Shown in pieces: positions 1-7,709 of a stretch of DNA of 35,750 bases (within the stretch, counting starts at the first letter, position 1; every line of letters begins with the position of its first letter). Where the stretch lies: contig JAYRXX010000034.1 in NCBI GenBank assembly GCA_041917295.1, forward strand, positions 1-35,750. Reading direction: 5' to 3'. The notes below the pieces were generated by a model, which ran no database searches, had not been told where the DNA came from, and saw only the letters and a list, made by a program, of their open reading frames with translations. The DNA comes from JADKHR01 sp041917295. Lineage in GTDB: Bacteria > Elusimicrobiota > Elusimicrobia > FEN-1173. The position numbers were made by a program, and so were the translations under genes.

Positions 1-53
1 CAGGTAGGGCAACGCATAGGGCTCACACAATTGGTGGTAGTCTTCCTCCCAGA

Positions 54-59
54 ATTATA
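54..59 (-). promoter_or_regulatory. Possible -10 element of a leftward gene outside the window
   Basis: TATAAT reads on the - strand, with GGGAGGA about 7 bases downstream of it. No good -35 hexamer is seen. The gene it would serve lies left of base 1, so this is a weak call based on a single hexamer. Confidence 0.25.
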
Positions 60-310
60 CCACATCTTGTAGTTAGAAAAGTTTATTGAGCGTTCCAGGC
101 CAATCCAGCGAGCCCAGGACTTGTGGCGGGCCGTATCTTACACCACCATCCCTAGTGGCTGTCAAGGGTTTCTTTTACCGTCTTAAAACGGCGTTTCCTC
201 GGCGGTAAAAAAAGCGTGTAAATTTTTTTCGGGCTTTTTTACCGTCGACCTGCGTCGCAAACCGGGGGCTTGCGGATCCGTGCGGAAAGAATCTCTCGAC
301 GGCAAAAGGC

Positions 311-328
311 CCGTCACGCGTTCGTCAC
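311..328 (+). promoter_or_regulatory. Candidate Pho box (PhoB-type direct repeat)
   Basis: CCGTCAC (311-317) and TCGTCAC (322-328) form a 7-base direct repeat with an 11-base period. This is the geometry of the PhoB box, whose consensus half-site is CTGTCAT. A weaker third unit (GATTTAC) follows one period later at 333-339. It lies upstream of a porin-pstSCAB-phoU run, the classic Pho regulon target. The spacing to a clear -10 was not resolved. Confidence 0.5.
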
Positions 329-413
329 ACAGGATTTACATTCCCGCAATGGCCTTTGCTCGCCGCTCCGGCTAAAGTGTGCCCAAGACCAAAGACAAAA
401 AGGAGGTCCCCGT

Positions 414-584
414 ATGGGACACACAAGCAAAGCAGAACAGATTCGGGCCGCTCTTCAAGAAACGGAAGCGCGCGTTCGCGAAACACTGAAAGATCTTGAA
501 AACAACGATGTCGACGCCGACACCGTTGTTTATCGAATCCAAAATATCGAAAAAAGCGTCCGGCAACTACGCCGGGCCGCATAA
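414..584 (+). CDS. Small helical protein of unknown function, first gene of the phosphate operon
   Basis: This encodes 56 residues, starting at ATG 414 with AGGAGG at 401-406. Longer upstream starts lack a ribosome binding site. The product is charged and almost entirely helix-forming (QIRAALQETEARVRETLKDL, then a VYRIQNIEKSVRQLRR end), suggesting a short coiled coil or a two-helix protein. There is no signal peptide, so it is probably cytoplasmic. It sits 19 bases before the porin start and behind the candidate Pho box, so it is probably co-transcribed with the phosphate genes. I do not recognise the family and assign no function. Confidence 0.6.
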   Translation: MGHTSKAEQIRAALQETEARVRETLKDLENNDVDADTVVYRIQNIEKSVRQLRRAA

Positions 585-603
585 CCAAAGGGAGGAAACA
601 CCA

Positions 604-1767
604 ATGAATCGTCGTCAACGAGCCTCATTTAAATTCGTGGTCCTGAGCGCGGTTGCGGCCTTGGCCGCCTCGAGCCTGACCGCCGCTGAACTCAAGTTGG
701 GCAACGCCGGGGAACTTGAGATTAAAGGAGACATTCGCCTGCGCCAGGAATCCAAGACCGAAACGGGCGCAACCACCAGCTCGAACAAAACCAACAACCG
801 ACAGCGCTATCGGCTCCGAGTCGGCATGAACTACAAGTTGGACTCGAAGCTCAGCGTTAAAACCCAACTGGCTTCGGGCAACGGCGAACAGACGTCCACA
901 AACCAAACCTTCGACAACAACGCCTCTCAAAAATCCATTTTCATTGATATGGCCTACGTGGATTACAGGCCGCTGGACCTTTTGGCCTTCTACGGCGGGC
1001 GCATGAAAAACCCCCTGTGGCAAGCGTACACGTCGGATATTGTGTGGGACACGGATTACAATCCGGAAGGATTGGCCGAAGGCATCAAGATGCCTGTTGG
1101 CAACACCCGCCTGTTCGCCAACTTTCTCCAGAGCGTAATCAATGAAGACAAGGCGGGTTCTGGGTCGGCCAACAAACCCCAGTATTTGTTTTCGAACCAG
1201 GTCGGCGTGACCGTGCCGGTCCCCCTGGACTCCCGGTTCACCCTGGCCGGTGCCCTGCACAGCTGGGTCAACGAACGGGAACGCATACTCACGGCAACAA
1301 CCACCGTCCCGGCGGGCAAACAGGCGGGGACAAACACCCTCACCAATGGAAAATTGGCCAACGACTTTCGCGTCGTTGAGGTGACCGGAGAACTCTACAC
1401 AAACCTTCCGGCCATCGACATTCCGCTGTCCCTCCAAGGCACGTTCATTAAAAACACGGCTCACCGTCCAGAAATTAAGCCCACGGACGACACCGGTTAC
1501 CAATTGGGCGGGATCTTGGGGAAAGCCGCCAGCAAGAACGCGGTGGAAATTGCCTTTTTTCGTAAAATTTCCGGCACCGACAGCACCGTGGCGGACATCG
1601 CCGATTCGGATTTCCCCGGCACCAACCGCGCGGGGAACATCTATTGGGTGGCCTACGGCCTCTCCGATGTGGCGGGGTTGAAAGCAAAATATTTCGACAC
1701 CAAAGCCATCAGCGGCACCCAAAAAGACATTCAGTTATTGCAAGTTGACTTTCAGGTTAAATTCTAA
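604..1767 (+). CDS. Outer-membrane porin, probably for phosphate uptake
   Basis: This encodes 387 residues starting at ATG 604, with GGAGG at 591-595. The N-terminus is a signal peptide: basic MNRRQR, a hydrophobic stretch, then a likely cut after SLTAA. The remainder alternates polar and aromatic residues as in beta-barrels (RYRLRVGMNYKL, AFYGGRMKNPLW, TRLFANFLQS) and ends in phenylalanine (VDFQVKF), the usual barrel-assembly signal. It resembles the putative porin group (Porin_5-like). Its position directly before pstS suggests that it passes phosphate or phosphate-containing solutes across the outer membrane; substrate choice is inferred from context only. Confidence 0.78.
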   Translation: MNRRQRASFKFVVLSAVAALAASSLTAAELKLGNAGELEIKGDIRLRQESKTETGATTSSNKTNNRQRYRLRVGMNYKLDSKLSVKTQLASGNGEQTSTNQTFDNNASQKSIFIDMAYVDYRPLDLLAFYGGRMKNPLWQAYTSDIVWDTDYNPEGLAEGIKMPVGNTRLFANFLQSVINEDKAGSGSANKPQYLFSNQVGVTVPVPLDSRFTLAGALHSWVNERERILTATTTVPAGKQAGTNTLTNGKLANDFRVVEVTGELYTNLPAIDIPLSLQGTFIKNTAHRPEIKPTDDTGYQLGGILGKAASKNAVEIAFFRKISGTDSTVADIADSDFPGTNRAGNIYWVAYGLSDVAGLKAKYFDTKAISGTQKDIQLLQVDFQVKF

Positions 1768-1781
1768 GGAGGATGGACACA

Positions 1782-2768
1782 ATGCGTAACACACTGCGTG
1801 GTTTTCTGGCGGGGACGTTGGTTCTCGCCGCGGTTCCCGGCCTCTGGGCCGCCAAGGATGTGATCAAAATCGACGGGTCCAGCACCGTGTTCCCTATCAC
1901 GGAAGCGGTCTCGGAAGAGTTTATGAAATCCGAACCCACCCAGGTCACGGTGGGAATTTCGGGAACCGGCGGCGGGTTCAAAAAGTTCTGCCGAGGCGAA
2001 ACCGACATTTCCAACGCGTCACGCCCCATTCTGCGCAAAGAAATGGACGCGTGTCTTGAATCCGGAATCCAATACATCGAGCTCCCCGTGGCGTTCGACG
2101 CGTTGACCGTGGTGATCAACCCCAAAAACAGCTGGGCCCAAACCGTCACCGTGGCGCAACTCAAAAAAATGTGGGAGCCCGCCGCCCAGGGAACCATCAA
2201 AACCTGGAAACAGGTGAACCCCGCCTGGCCCGACAAACCGCTAAAACTTTACGGCCCGGGCGCCGATTCGGGAACCTTTGACTATTTCACGGAAGCCATC
2301 GTGGGTAAAGCCAAATCCAGCCGGGGCGATTTCACCGCCTCGGAAGACGACAACGTCTTGGTGCAGGGCGTGACCAACGACGAGGGCGGTCTGGGGTATT
2401 TCGGTTTGGCCTACTACCTGGAAAACAGGGAGGCCCTTAAAGCGGTCGCGGTGGACGGCGGAAAAGGCGGGGTTTCCCCTTCCATGGAAACGGTGAAAAA
2501 CGGGACCTACGCCCCCTTGTCCCGGCCGATTTTCATCTACGTCTCCAAAAAAGCGGCTCGGCGACCCGAGGTGAAACGCTACGTGGAGTTTTATATTAAA
2601 CACGCCCAGGAACTCGTGAGCGAAGTCAAATATGTTCCTCTCCCGGCGGAAGAATACAATGGCGTTCTGGACCGGTTCCAGAAAGGCCAGACGGGCACCG
2701 CCTTTGGCGGGCATTCCGAGGTCGGCGTTCCGATCTCCGAACTGCTGAACCGAAAACCGAAACTGTAA
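1782..2768 (+). CDS. pstS: Phosphate ABC transporter, periplasmic phosphate-binding protein PstS
   Basis: PstS binds phosphate in the periplasm and delivers it to PstCA. I chose ATG 1782 (328 residues) because AAGGAGGA at 1766-1773 is correctly spaced for it; the in-frame ATG at 1773 overlaps that site. A signal peptide (MRNTLRGFLAGTLVLAAVPG, cut after LWA) precedes the mature protein. Family motifs for phosphate contacts are clear: DGSSTVFPI, SGTGGGFKKF, GETDISNASRP and GPGADSGTFDYF. It is 14 bases downstream of the porin and is followed by a strong hairpin, so it is likely expressed above the permease genes. No lipobox is present. Confidence 0.95.
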   Translation: MRNTLRGFLAGTLVLAAVPGLWAAKDVIKIDGSSTVFPITEAVSEEFMKSEPTQVTVGISGTGGGFKKFCRGETDISNASRPILRKEMDACLESGIQYIELPVAFDALTVVINPKNSWAQTVTVAQLKKMWEPAAQGTIKTWKQVNPAWPDKPLKLYGPGADSGTFDYFTEAIVGKAKSSRGDFTASEDDNVLVQGVTNDEGGLGYFGLAYYLENREALKAVAVDGGKGGVSPSMETVKNGTYAPLSRPIFIYVSKKAARRPEVKRYVEFYIKHAQELVSEVKYVPLPAEEYNGVLDRFQKGQTGTAFGGHSEVGVPISELLNRKPKL

Positions 2769-2782
2769 AAGATAAAACACCC

Positions 2783-3769
2783 ATGTCTTTGTTGACTCAT
2801 CGTGCATCGACCCGCCCGGCAACGAGGTTTCCCTCGTTGCCGGGGGGTGTTCATCGTTTGTCCCCTTTGCCCCGATTGCGGGGACCGGGACGCCTCCAGC
2901 GCTGGCGAGAACGGGCCATCCAAGCGGCCCTCTTTTTGGCCGCTGCGTCGTCCATTGCCATCACCTTGGGAATCGTGGGAATTTTGGGGTTTGAATCCCT
3001 CGCCTTTTTTAAACAGGTATCGCTGTTCACATTTTTAACGGACACCCAATGGACGCCGCTTTTTGACGACGCCCACTACGGCATCCTGCCCCTGGTGGCC
3101 GGGACAGCCACCGTCGCCGCGGTGGCCTTGTGCCTGGCGTTGCCGGTGGGAACCATTACGGCGATCTATCTGTCGGAATACGCCCCCCACCGGGTTCGGG
3201 AAGTGGTGAAACCTTTTCTGGAACTCCTCACCGCTGTGCCGACGGTGGTTTACGGCTATTTCGCCTTGTTGTTCGTGACACCCCTCTTGCGCCACTTCCT
3301 GCCATCGCTTCCGGGGTTCAACATGCTGTCGGCGGGGTTGGTCATCGGCGTGATGATCATCCCCTACGTGAGCTCCCTGTCGGAAGACGCCATGCGGGCC
3401 GTGCCCATGCATTTGCGGGAAGCCAGCTACGCCATGGGCGCCACGCGGTTTCAAACATCGACGAAGGTTGTTTTCCCGGCCGCCCTCAGCGGCGTGGCGG
3501 CGGCCTACGTGTTGGGTTTTTCCCGGGCCATCGGCGAAACCATGGTCGTCGCCATCGCCGCCGGGATGCAACCCAACTTGACCTTTAATCCCATGGAACC
3601 CGCGGCCACCATCACCGCTTACATCGTGCAGGTGTCGTTGGGCGATCTGCCCCACGGCAGTTTGGGCTACCAAACCATTTTCGCCGCGGGCCTGACGTTG
3701 ATGCTGATGACCCTGGTGTTTAATATCGGCGGCCATGTTTTACGCAAACGATTTCGGGAGAAATATTGA
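2783..3769 (+). CDS. pstC: Phosphate ABC transporter permease PstC
   Basis: This is an inner-membrane permease subunit with about six hydrophobic segments. The cytoplasmic coupling loop carries the binding-protein-dependent permease (EAA-like) pattern LREASYAMGATRFQTSTKV, followed by GFSRAIGETMVVAIAAG. The ATG at 2783 gives 328 residues but lacks a good ribosome binding site, and its first 25 codons run through a perfect 13-bp hairpin (2815-2844). An in-frame TTG at 2857, preceded by GGGGGG at 2842-2847, would give a shorter and more typical N-terminus (MSPLPRLRG...). I favour the later start biologically but give the longer frame. The stop overlaps the pstA start by one base. Confidence 0.93.
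   Translation: MSLLTHRASTRPATRFPSLPGGVHRLSPLPRLRGPGRLQRWRERAIQAALFLAAASSIAITLGIVGILGFESLAFFKQVSLFTFLTDTQWTPLFDDAHYGILPLVAGTATVAAVALCLALPVGTITAIYLSEYAPHRVREVVKPFLELLTAVPTVVYGYFALLFVTPLLRHFLPSLPGFNMLSAGLVIGVMIIPYVSSLSEDAMRAVPMHLREASYAMGATRFQTSTKVVFPAALSGVAAAYVLGFSRAIGETMVVAIAAGMQPNLTFNPMEPAATITAYIVQVSLGDLPHGSLGYQTIFAAGLTLMLMTLVFNIGGHVLRKRFREKY
2815..2844 (+). terminator. Strong hairpin between pstS and pstC (attenuator or mRNA stabiliser)
   Basis: CCCGGCAACGAGG (2815-2827), a TTTC loop and CCTCGTTGCCGGG (2832-2844) form a perfect 13-bp stem. No U-tract follows. It lies 47 bases after the pstS stop codon. A hairpin here would protect or partly terminate the pstS message, giving excess binding protein over permease, an arrangement common in binding-protein operons. 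Partial termination is inference. Confidence 0.65.
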
Positions 3770-4674
3770 TGAACCTTCGCAAAGACATCGCTCAACGCAA
3801 ACGGACCGACAAAATTTTTTCCTTGGTGGGATTGATTGCCACGCTGGTGGGGATCGTGACGTTGTTGGCCCTGATGATCGACCTGGCCTGGGACGGAACC
3901 GCTCGGCTCAATTGGAATTTTTTCACCGCGTTTCCGTCCCGGTTTCCGGACAAAGCGGGCATTTTGTCCGCCTGGGTGGGCACGGGCGTTGTTATGTTCG
4001 TCACCGCCCTCGCGGCCGTGCCCATGGGGGTCGCCGCCGGTGTTTACCTGGAAGAATACGCGCCCAAAAACGCCATGACCACCTTGATCGAGATCAACAT
4101 CGCCAACCTGGCGGGGGTTCCCTCCATTGTCTACGGGTTGATGGCCCTGGGCCTTTTCGTTTATAAATTTCATTTCGGGATGAGCCTACTGACCGCGGGA
4201 CTGACCCTGGCCCTGCTCATTTTGCCCATCGTGATTATGGCCACACGGGAAGCGATCCGCACCATCCCCGGCTCCATCCGGGAAGCGGCCTTTGCCGTGG
4301 GTGCCACGAAATGGCAATTGATCCGCCATCACATCTTGCCCTACTCCGCCGGAGGCATTTTGACCGGCGTCATCATTGGCCTGTCTCGGGCCATTGGGGA
4401 AAGCGCCCCGCTGATCACCATCGGCGCATTAACATTCATTGCGTTTTTGCCGGCTCCGCCTTTTACGGGCACATTCCCTTTCATTTCGTTCGAATGGTTG
4501 AAATCGCCTTACACCGTGTTGCCCATTCAAGCGTTCAATTGGGTGTCCCGCCCGCAAAAAGCCTTTCATCTTAACGCCGCCGCCGCGGGGTTGGTGCTCA
4601 TGGCCATGACCTTGGCCATGAACGGCGCGGCCATCTGGATTCGATATCGGTTCCGAAAGAGGATAAAATGGTAG
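3769..4674 (+). CDS. pstA: Phosphate ABC transporter permease PstA
   Basis: This is the second permease subunit of the Pst importer, pairing with PstC in the inner membrane. It has 301 residues from ATG 3769, which overlaps the pstC stop (TGATG); a TTG one codon earlier is less likely. Several hydrophobic segments are visible. The coupling loop reads GSIREAAFAVGATKWQLIRH, followed by GLSRAIGESAPLITIGA, matching the PstC pattern and the PstA family. The end overlaps pstB by seven bases, indicating translational coupling. Confidence 0.95.
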   Translation: MNLRKDIAQRKRTDKIFSLVGLIATLVGIVTLLALMIDLAWDGTARLNWNFFTAFPSRFPDKAGILSAWVGTGVVMFVTALAAVPMGVAAGVYLEEYAPKNAMTTLIEINIANLAGVPSIVYGLMALGLFVYKFHFGMSLLTAGLTLALLILPIVIMATREAIRTIPGSIREAAFAVGATKWQLIRHHILPYSAGGILTGVIIGLSRAIGESAPLITIGALTFIAFLPAPPFTGTFPFISFEWLKSPYTVLPIQAFNWVSRPQKAFHLNAAAAGLVLMAMTLAMNGAAIWIRYRFRKRIKW

Positions 4675-5474
4675 AAACCCAAAACGTTGTTCCCGACGTC
4701 CTGGCGGGGGCCGCCGTCAAGGCCCGTGTGCAAGACCTTAGTTTTTACTACGGCACCCACCGGGTGTTAAAAAACATCACCCTCTCGGTGGCGGAAAAAA
4801 AGGTGACCGCCCTGATCGGCCCGTCCGGATGCGGGAAAACCACCCTTCTGCGTTGTTTTAACCGCATGCACGACCTGTATCCCGGCAACCGTTACGACGG
4901 AGGAGGCATCCGCCTCCTTCCCGAAAACACCGACATCCTGAGCCCCGCGGTGGATCCCATCGAGGTGCGGATGCGGATCAGCATGGTGTTTCAGAAAGCG
5001 AACCCGTTTCCGAAAACCGTTTTTGAAAACGTGGCTTACGGACTGCGCGTGCGCGGAGACCTCAAAAAATCCGACATCAACGAACGGGTGGAACAAGCCT
5101 TGCGCGGCGCCGCCCTGTGGGACGAAGTCAAAGACCGGCTTCATTCGTTGGGCGCCAACCTTTCGGGCGGACAACAGCAACGCCTGTGCATCGCCCGGGC
5201 GTTGGTGACCGACCCGGAAATCATCTTGTTCGACGAACCCACCAGCGCGCTGGACCCAATCGCCACCGGGAAAGTGGAAGAACTGGTGGCCGAATTAAAA
5301 ACCCGCGTGACCATCCTCATCGTCACCCACAACATGCAACAGGCGGCCCGGGTGTCCGACTTCACCGGGTTCATGTACATCGGCGAACTGGCGGAATTCG
5401 ACCGCACCGAAAAGATTTTCACCAACCCGTCGAATAAACTGACCGAGGATTACATCACAGGGAGATTCGGATAA
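4668..5474 (+). CDS. pstB: Phosphate ABC transporter ATP-binding protein PstB
   Basis: This is the cytoplasmic ATPase that powers PstCA, with 268 residues. Walker A GPSGCGKTT is at 51-59, the Q-loop glutamine at about 109 (MVFQKANPFPK), signature LSGGQQQR at 165-172, Walker B IILFDE at 185-190, and the H-loop in IVTHNMQQAARVSD. The MVFQKANPFP segment is typical of PstB. The start overlaps the end of pstA and the stop shares one base with phoU (TAATG). All catalytic residues are present, so it should be functional. Confidence 0.97.
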   Translation: MVETQNVVPDVLAGAAVKARVQDLSFYYGTHRVLKNITLSVAEKKVTALIGPSGCGKTTLLRCFNRMHDLYPGNRYDGGGIRLLPENTDILSPAVDPIEVRMRISMVFQKANPFPKTVFENVAYGLRVRGDLKKSDINERVEQALRGAALWDEVKDRLHSLGANLSGGQQQRLCIARALVTDPEIILFDEPTSALDPIATGKVEELVAELKTRVTILIVTHNMQQAARVSDFTGFMYIGELAEFDRTEKIFTNPSNKLTEDYITGRFG

Positions 5475-6157
5475 TGGACCGACACTTTGATCACGACTTA
5501 AAAGCGCTGGAAAAAAAGATATTGGGCATGGGGGCCCTCTGCGAATCCATGATCCAGAAAACCGTCAAGGCCCTGGTGGAACGCGACAGCGCCCTCACGG
5601 AAGAAGTGTTCGCCATGGAAACCGAAGCCAACCGGCTCCACATGGACATCGATGAAACGGTGGTTAAACTGTTGGCCCTGCATCAACCCATGGCCGTGGA
5701 TTTAAGGTTCTTAACCGCGGCGATCAAAGTCAACAACGATCTGGAACGGATCGCCGACATGGCGGTCAACGCGGGCCAGACGGGGTATTACCACCTGTTC
5801 AAGGAACCGCCGGTTCCGGAATTGGCGCTCGTCACCCGCATGGCCGAGATCGCCCAAAAAATGGTGCGCGAGAGTCTGGACGCCTACGCTCGGCGCGACG
5901 TGGAGTTGGCCCAAAAAGTGCTCGTGGAAGACGAAGAAGAAGACCGGTTGAAAGCGAAGGCCTTAACCGAATTGATTTCGTTGATCCGGTCGGATCCGTC
6001 CCGATCGGAAGCCTTTGTGGAACTGATTTTGCTGTCCAAAAACATGGAACGCATCGGCGATCACGCCACAAACATCGCCGAAGACGTCGTGTACATGGTC
6101 CTCGGCAAAGACATCCGCCATGGCCATTCGGCCATTGCCCCACAAACCCGACCGTAG
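5474..6157 (+). CDS. phoU: Phosphate transport regulator PhoU
   Basis: PhoU is a helical metal-binding protein that links PstB activity to the PhoR/PhoB two-component system and restrains Pho signalling when phosphate is plentiful. It has 227 residues, a typical length. The two repeat units each carry the expected metal-cluster motif, ERIAD at 91-95 and ERIGD at 192-196. It is the last gene of the pst operon. No phoB or phoR is in this window. No U-tract terminator was found directly after the stop. Confidence 0.95.
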   Translation: MDRHFDHDLKALEKKILGMGALCESMIQKTVKALVERDSALTEEVFAMETEANRLHMDIDETVVKLLALHQPMAVDLRFLTAAIKVNNDLERIADMAVNAGQTGYYHLFKEPPVPELALVTRMAEIAQKMVRESLDAYARRDVELAQKVLVEDEEEDRLKAKALTELISLIRSDPSRSEAFVELILLSKNMERIGDHATNIAEDVVYMVLGKDIRHGHSAIAPQTRP

Positions 6158-6234
6158 TCGGCTGGGGACCGATCGGGAATTTGAAGCAACGCGCACAATT
6201 CCCCCACGCCTCGCTACGGAAGAAGCCCATGAAA

Positions 6235-6420
6235 TCATTTTTGACCCGTTGCCAAACGCGGAACAAGCCTGTCTTGGCGTGTCTTTCCCTCCAGAGCTTG
6301 GATGTCTTTCGTGATGAATCCCCGGAGTTCTTTTTCGGTGGGAAGTTGTAGTTTGTAACGGGAATTCAGGTGTTTGAATTGGCCGGACACTGTCTGGCCA
6401 ATTTGGGGATAGTCCTTCAT
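6235..6420 (-). CDS. Possible small protein of 61 residues, unknown function
   Basis: Starting at ATG 6420, the frame encodes a hydrophilic sequence with plausible protein composition (MKDYPQIGQTVSGQFKHLN, then LPTEKELRGFITKDIQALEG). There is no good ribosome binding site and no promoter, and a terminator on the same strand ends only about 15 bases upstream. A 27-bp palindrome lies inside the frame. It could be the tail of a decayed gene from before the island inserted. I do not recognise a family. Confidence 0.3.
   Translation of the reverse strand: MKDYPQIGQTVSGQFKHLNSRYKLQLPTEKELRGFITKDIQALEGKTRQDRLVPRLATGQK
6377..6403. repeat. 27-bp near-perfect palindrome
   Basis: AATTGGCCGGACA (6377-6389), a central C and TGTCTGGCCAATT (6391-6403) form 13-bp arms with one mismatch. 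It could be an operator, a recombination site or a small hairpin. It lies about 220 bases past phoU and about 40 bases before the left copy of the tRNA trailer. Confidence 0.6.
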
Positions 6421-6435
6421 AAAATCTCGGATTTC

Positions 6436-6470
6436 AAAAAAAAAGCCCAACCGAAAAGGCCGGTTGAGCC
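6436..6470 (-). terminator. Rho-independent terminator, displaced tRNA-trailer type
   Basis: Read on the - strand, GCTCAACCG and CGGTTGGGC form a 9-bp stem with one G-T pair, followed by a run of nine T. There is no obvious - strand gene just upstream for it to serve. The same hairpin type follows the tRNA-His gene at 20541-20575, so this is best explained as the original trailer of that tRNA, separated from it by the island. Confidence 0.65.
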
Positions 6471-6503
6471 TTGTGGTGCCGTTCGCTGATTATGAAAATG
6501 GGG
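6445..6503. repeat. Left copy of the 59-bp direct repeat bounding the island
   Basis: Bases 6445-6503 align without gaps to 20550-20608, with 47 of 59 identical in the same orientation. The last 11 bases (TGAAAATGGGG) are identical. In the right copy these overlap the CCA, discriminator base and position 72 of tRNA-His. This is the arrangement expected of att sites after integration at the 3' end of a tRNA gene. The divergence means the repeat may be ancient, or may be a shared terminator family. Confidence 0.55.
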
Positions 6504-7050
6504 ACTTCCTTAAAAACTTCAGAATTGTTGTCCCCTTCGACTTCCCAAATATAGCACATGCCTATTGGGAAAACTTTCGAATGACCGGGGACTTTTACCT
6601 TCCCCCGGCTAAAAGGCCTGGTTTCTAGTTCCCTCGCCCCTATGGGGGTAGGGTGGCTGGCCGCTCCCCCGCGGCATTCCTGGCTAGCGCCGTCAAAAGC
6701 CGGGTGAGGGGGCGTTTTTTGACCGTCGACAGCTATCGCGGCGCCACATGGGGCCACTCTATTTGTCCTGTGCGGAACAGAGAGACGGGGGACAGAGGGA
6801 CATAGCCCCCGGCGCGGGGCCCCCGCCTCGCTTCCGAAAACCCGGGCCGTGGCTGTCGTCCCCGAAAACCCCAAACCCGCGCGCCGGGAAAAACCCCGAC
6901 GATTGACGCGCCACTCCATTGTCCGCTCCCTTGGTCGCTCCGCCGCGTCGGCCCATTGCGCCGCCGCAGCTCCGCTCGGTCGCCCGCGCGACTGAAACGC
7001 TCCCCGCTCAGGTTGTATCGTCCAAAACCCGCTCCGGAGCGCGGCCCGCG

Positions 7051-7200
7051 GCCCCGCCCACGGGCTTGGTGGGAGTGCTTGGCTTTGGTTTCCCTCGTCA
7101 CGGCCGCCCGTCCGCGTGGCCACTCCCCTGGGCTGTGGAGGTGTTTTCGGCTCCGAGGCTCGGCACTTCAAAAGCTTTTCACCCCGTAGGGCGCGCGCAC
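7051..7200 (+). repeat. 150-bp inverted repeat, left arm
   Basis: These 150 bases match the reverse complement of 18549-18698 without a gap, with 134 of 150 identical by hand alignment. The arms face each other across the nuclease operon and the IS256 element. They are GC-rich and share no protein signature that I recognise. The conserved blocks could be the ends of an older mobile unit or a structured RNA present in two copies. Confidence 0.7.
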
Positions 7201-7658
7201 TCCAATCGGTAGGTTGCCCAACTTCGGCAACAGGCCTATATATTCGTCCCCGGGGTCAAAATAGTGTATCCGAGGTCCCCGGGGCCGAACTTCAGTCACG
7301 GGCCCAGCCTTGTCCCAAGGCACGGCACACATCGCCGTCGCGCCTCGCGCGTGGGCCCGCTCCCTTTACAAACCGCGGTGGCACACTACGCCACCGCCCC
7401 GCCTGTTTCCAGAATGGGTTTCGCTCCCAGCGGTCACAAAAAATCCGCGCTCTACGGTGGCCTCTACAAGCGCCGCCCCATTGCGCCGCCGTGCAAGCCA
7501 CACTTCGGCCCGCCCGGCACCGCTGGCGGCGCTGCCAGGCTACCCCGCCCCCCCTCCCCCCAATCCCGGCCAAGACCGGGCCGGGCTCGGGGGGTTTATG
7601 GGGGGCTGCCTGGCTAGTTGCCCCCCACACCCCCCGGGAAACCTCCACCTAAAATTCC

Positions 7659-7690
7659 AAAAACCGTCGGGCGCAAACTCAGCGCCCGAC
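7659..7690 (-). terminator. Rho-independent terminator of the nuclease operon
   Basis: On the - strand, GTCGGGCGC and GCGCCCGAC form a perfect 9-bp stem around a 7-base loop, followed by GG and five T. It begins 19 bases after the stop codon of the YhcG-N/nuclease fusion gene, marking the end of the leftward operon. Confidence 0.8.
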
Positions 7691-7709
7691 CAGGCTTTCT
7701 TCACAGGTT

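Larger units (their letters stand above)
1..413. other. Intergenic region upstream of the phosphate operon
   Basis: No convincing coding region is visible. The first 60 bases contain a TATAAT on the - strand (54-59), followed leftward by a GGGAGGA stretch, so a divergent gene probably begins just outside the window. Positions 170-250 are rich in A and T runs. Positions 311-339 carry 11-bp spaced GTCAC repeats, described separately as a possible Pho box. The only longer + strand frame across 270-413 is the upstream extension of the 56-residue gene, and it has no ribosome binding site of its own. Confidence 0.6.
6158..7709. other. Long region between phoU and the island operon with no solid gene
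   Basis: This holds, left to right, a possible 61-residue - strand ORF, a 27-bp palindrome (6377-6403), a - strand terminator (6436-6470) inside a 59-bp copy of the tRNA-His trailer (6445-6503), and a very C/G-rich stretch (about 6640-7650) with one arm of a 150-bp inverted repeat (7051-7200). The terminator of the island operon (7659-7690) closes it. The longer frames here are proline-, arginine- and alanine-rich translations of GC-rich DNA, have no ribosome binding sites and overlap each other on both strands, so I do not call them. Confidence 0.6.

Noticed and set aside
1..60. Right end of the insertion sequence seen at the other window edge
   Set aside because: The motif AGGGTTACAT expected from the right-edge element is not present here.
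625..1722. Long - strand frame opposite the porin gene
   Set aside because: It is a shadow of the porin, which has a signal peptide, ribosome site and barrel end; the shadow has none.
7116..7652. 178-codon + strand frame in the GC-rich region
   Set aside because: It spans a repeat arm and low-complexity C-rich DNA. It has no ribosome site and overlaps other frames on both strands.
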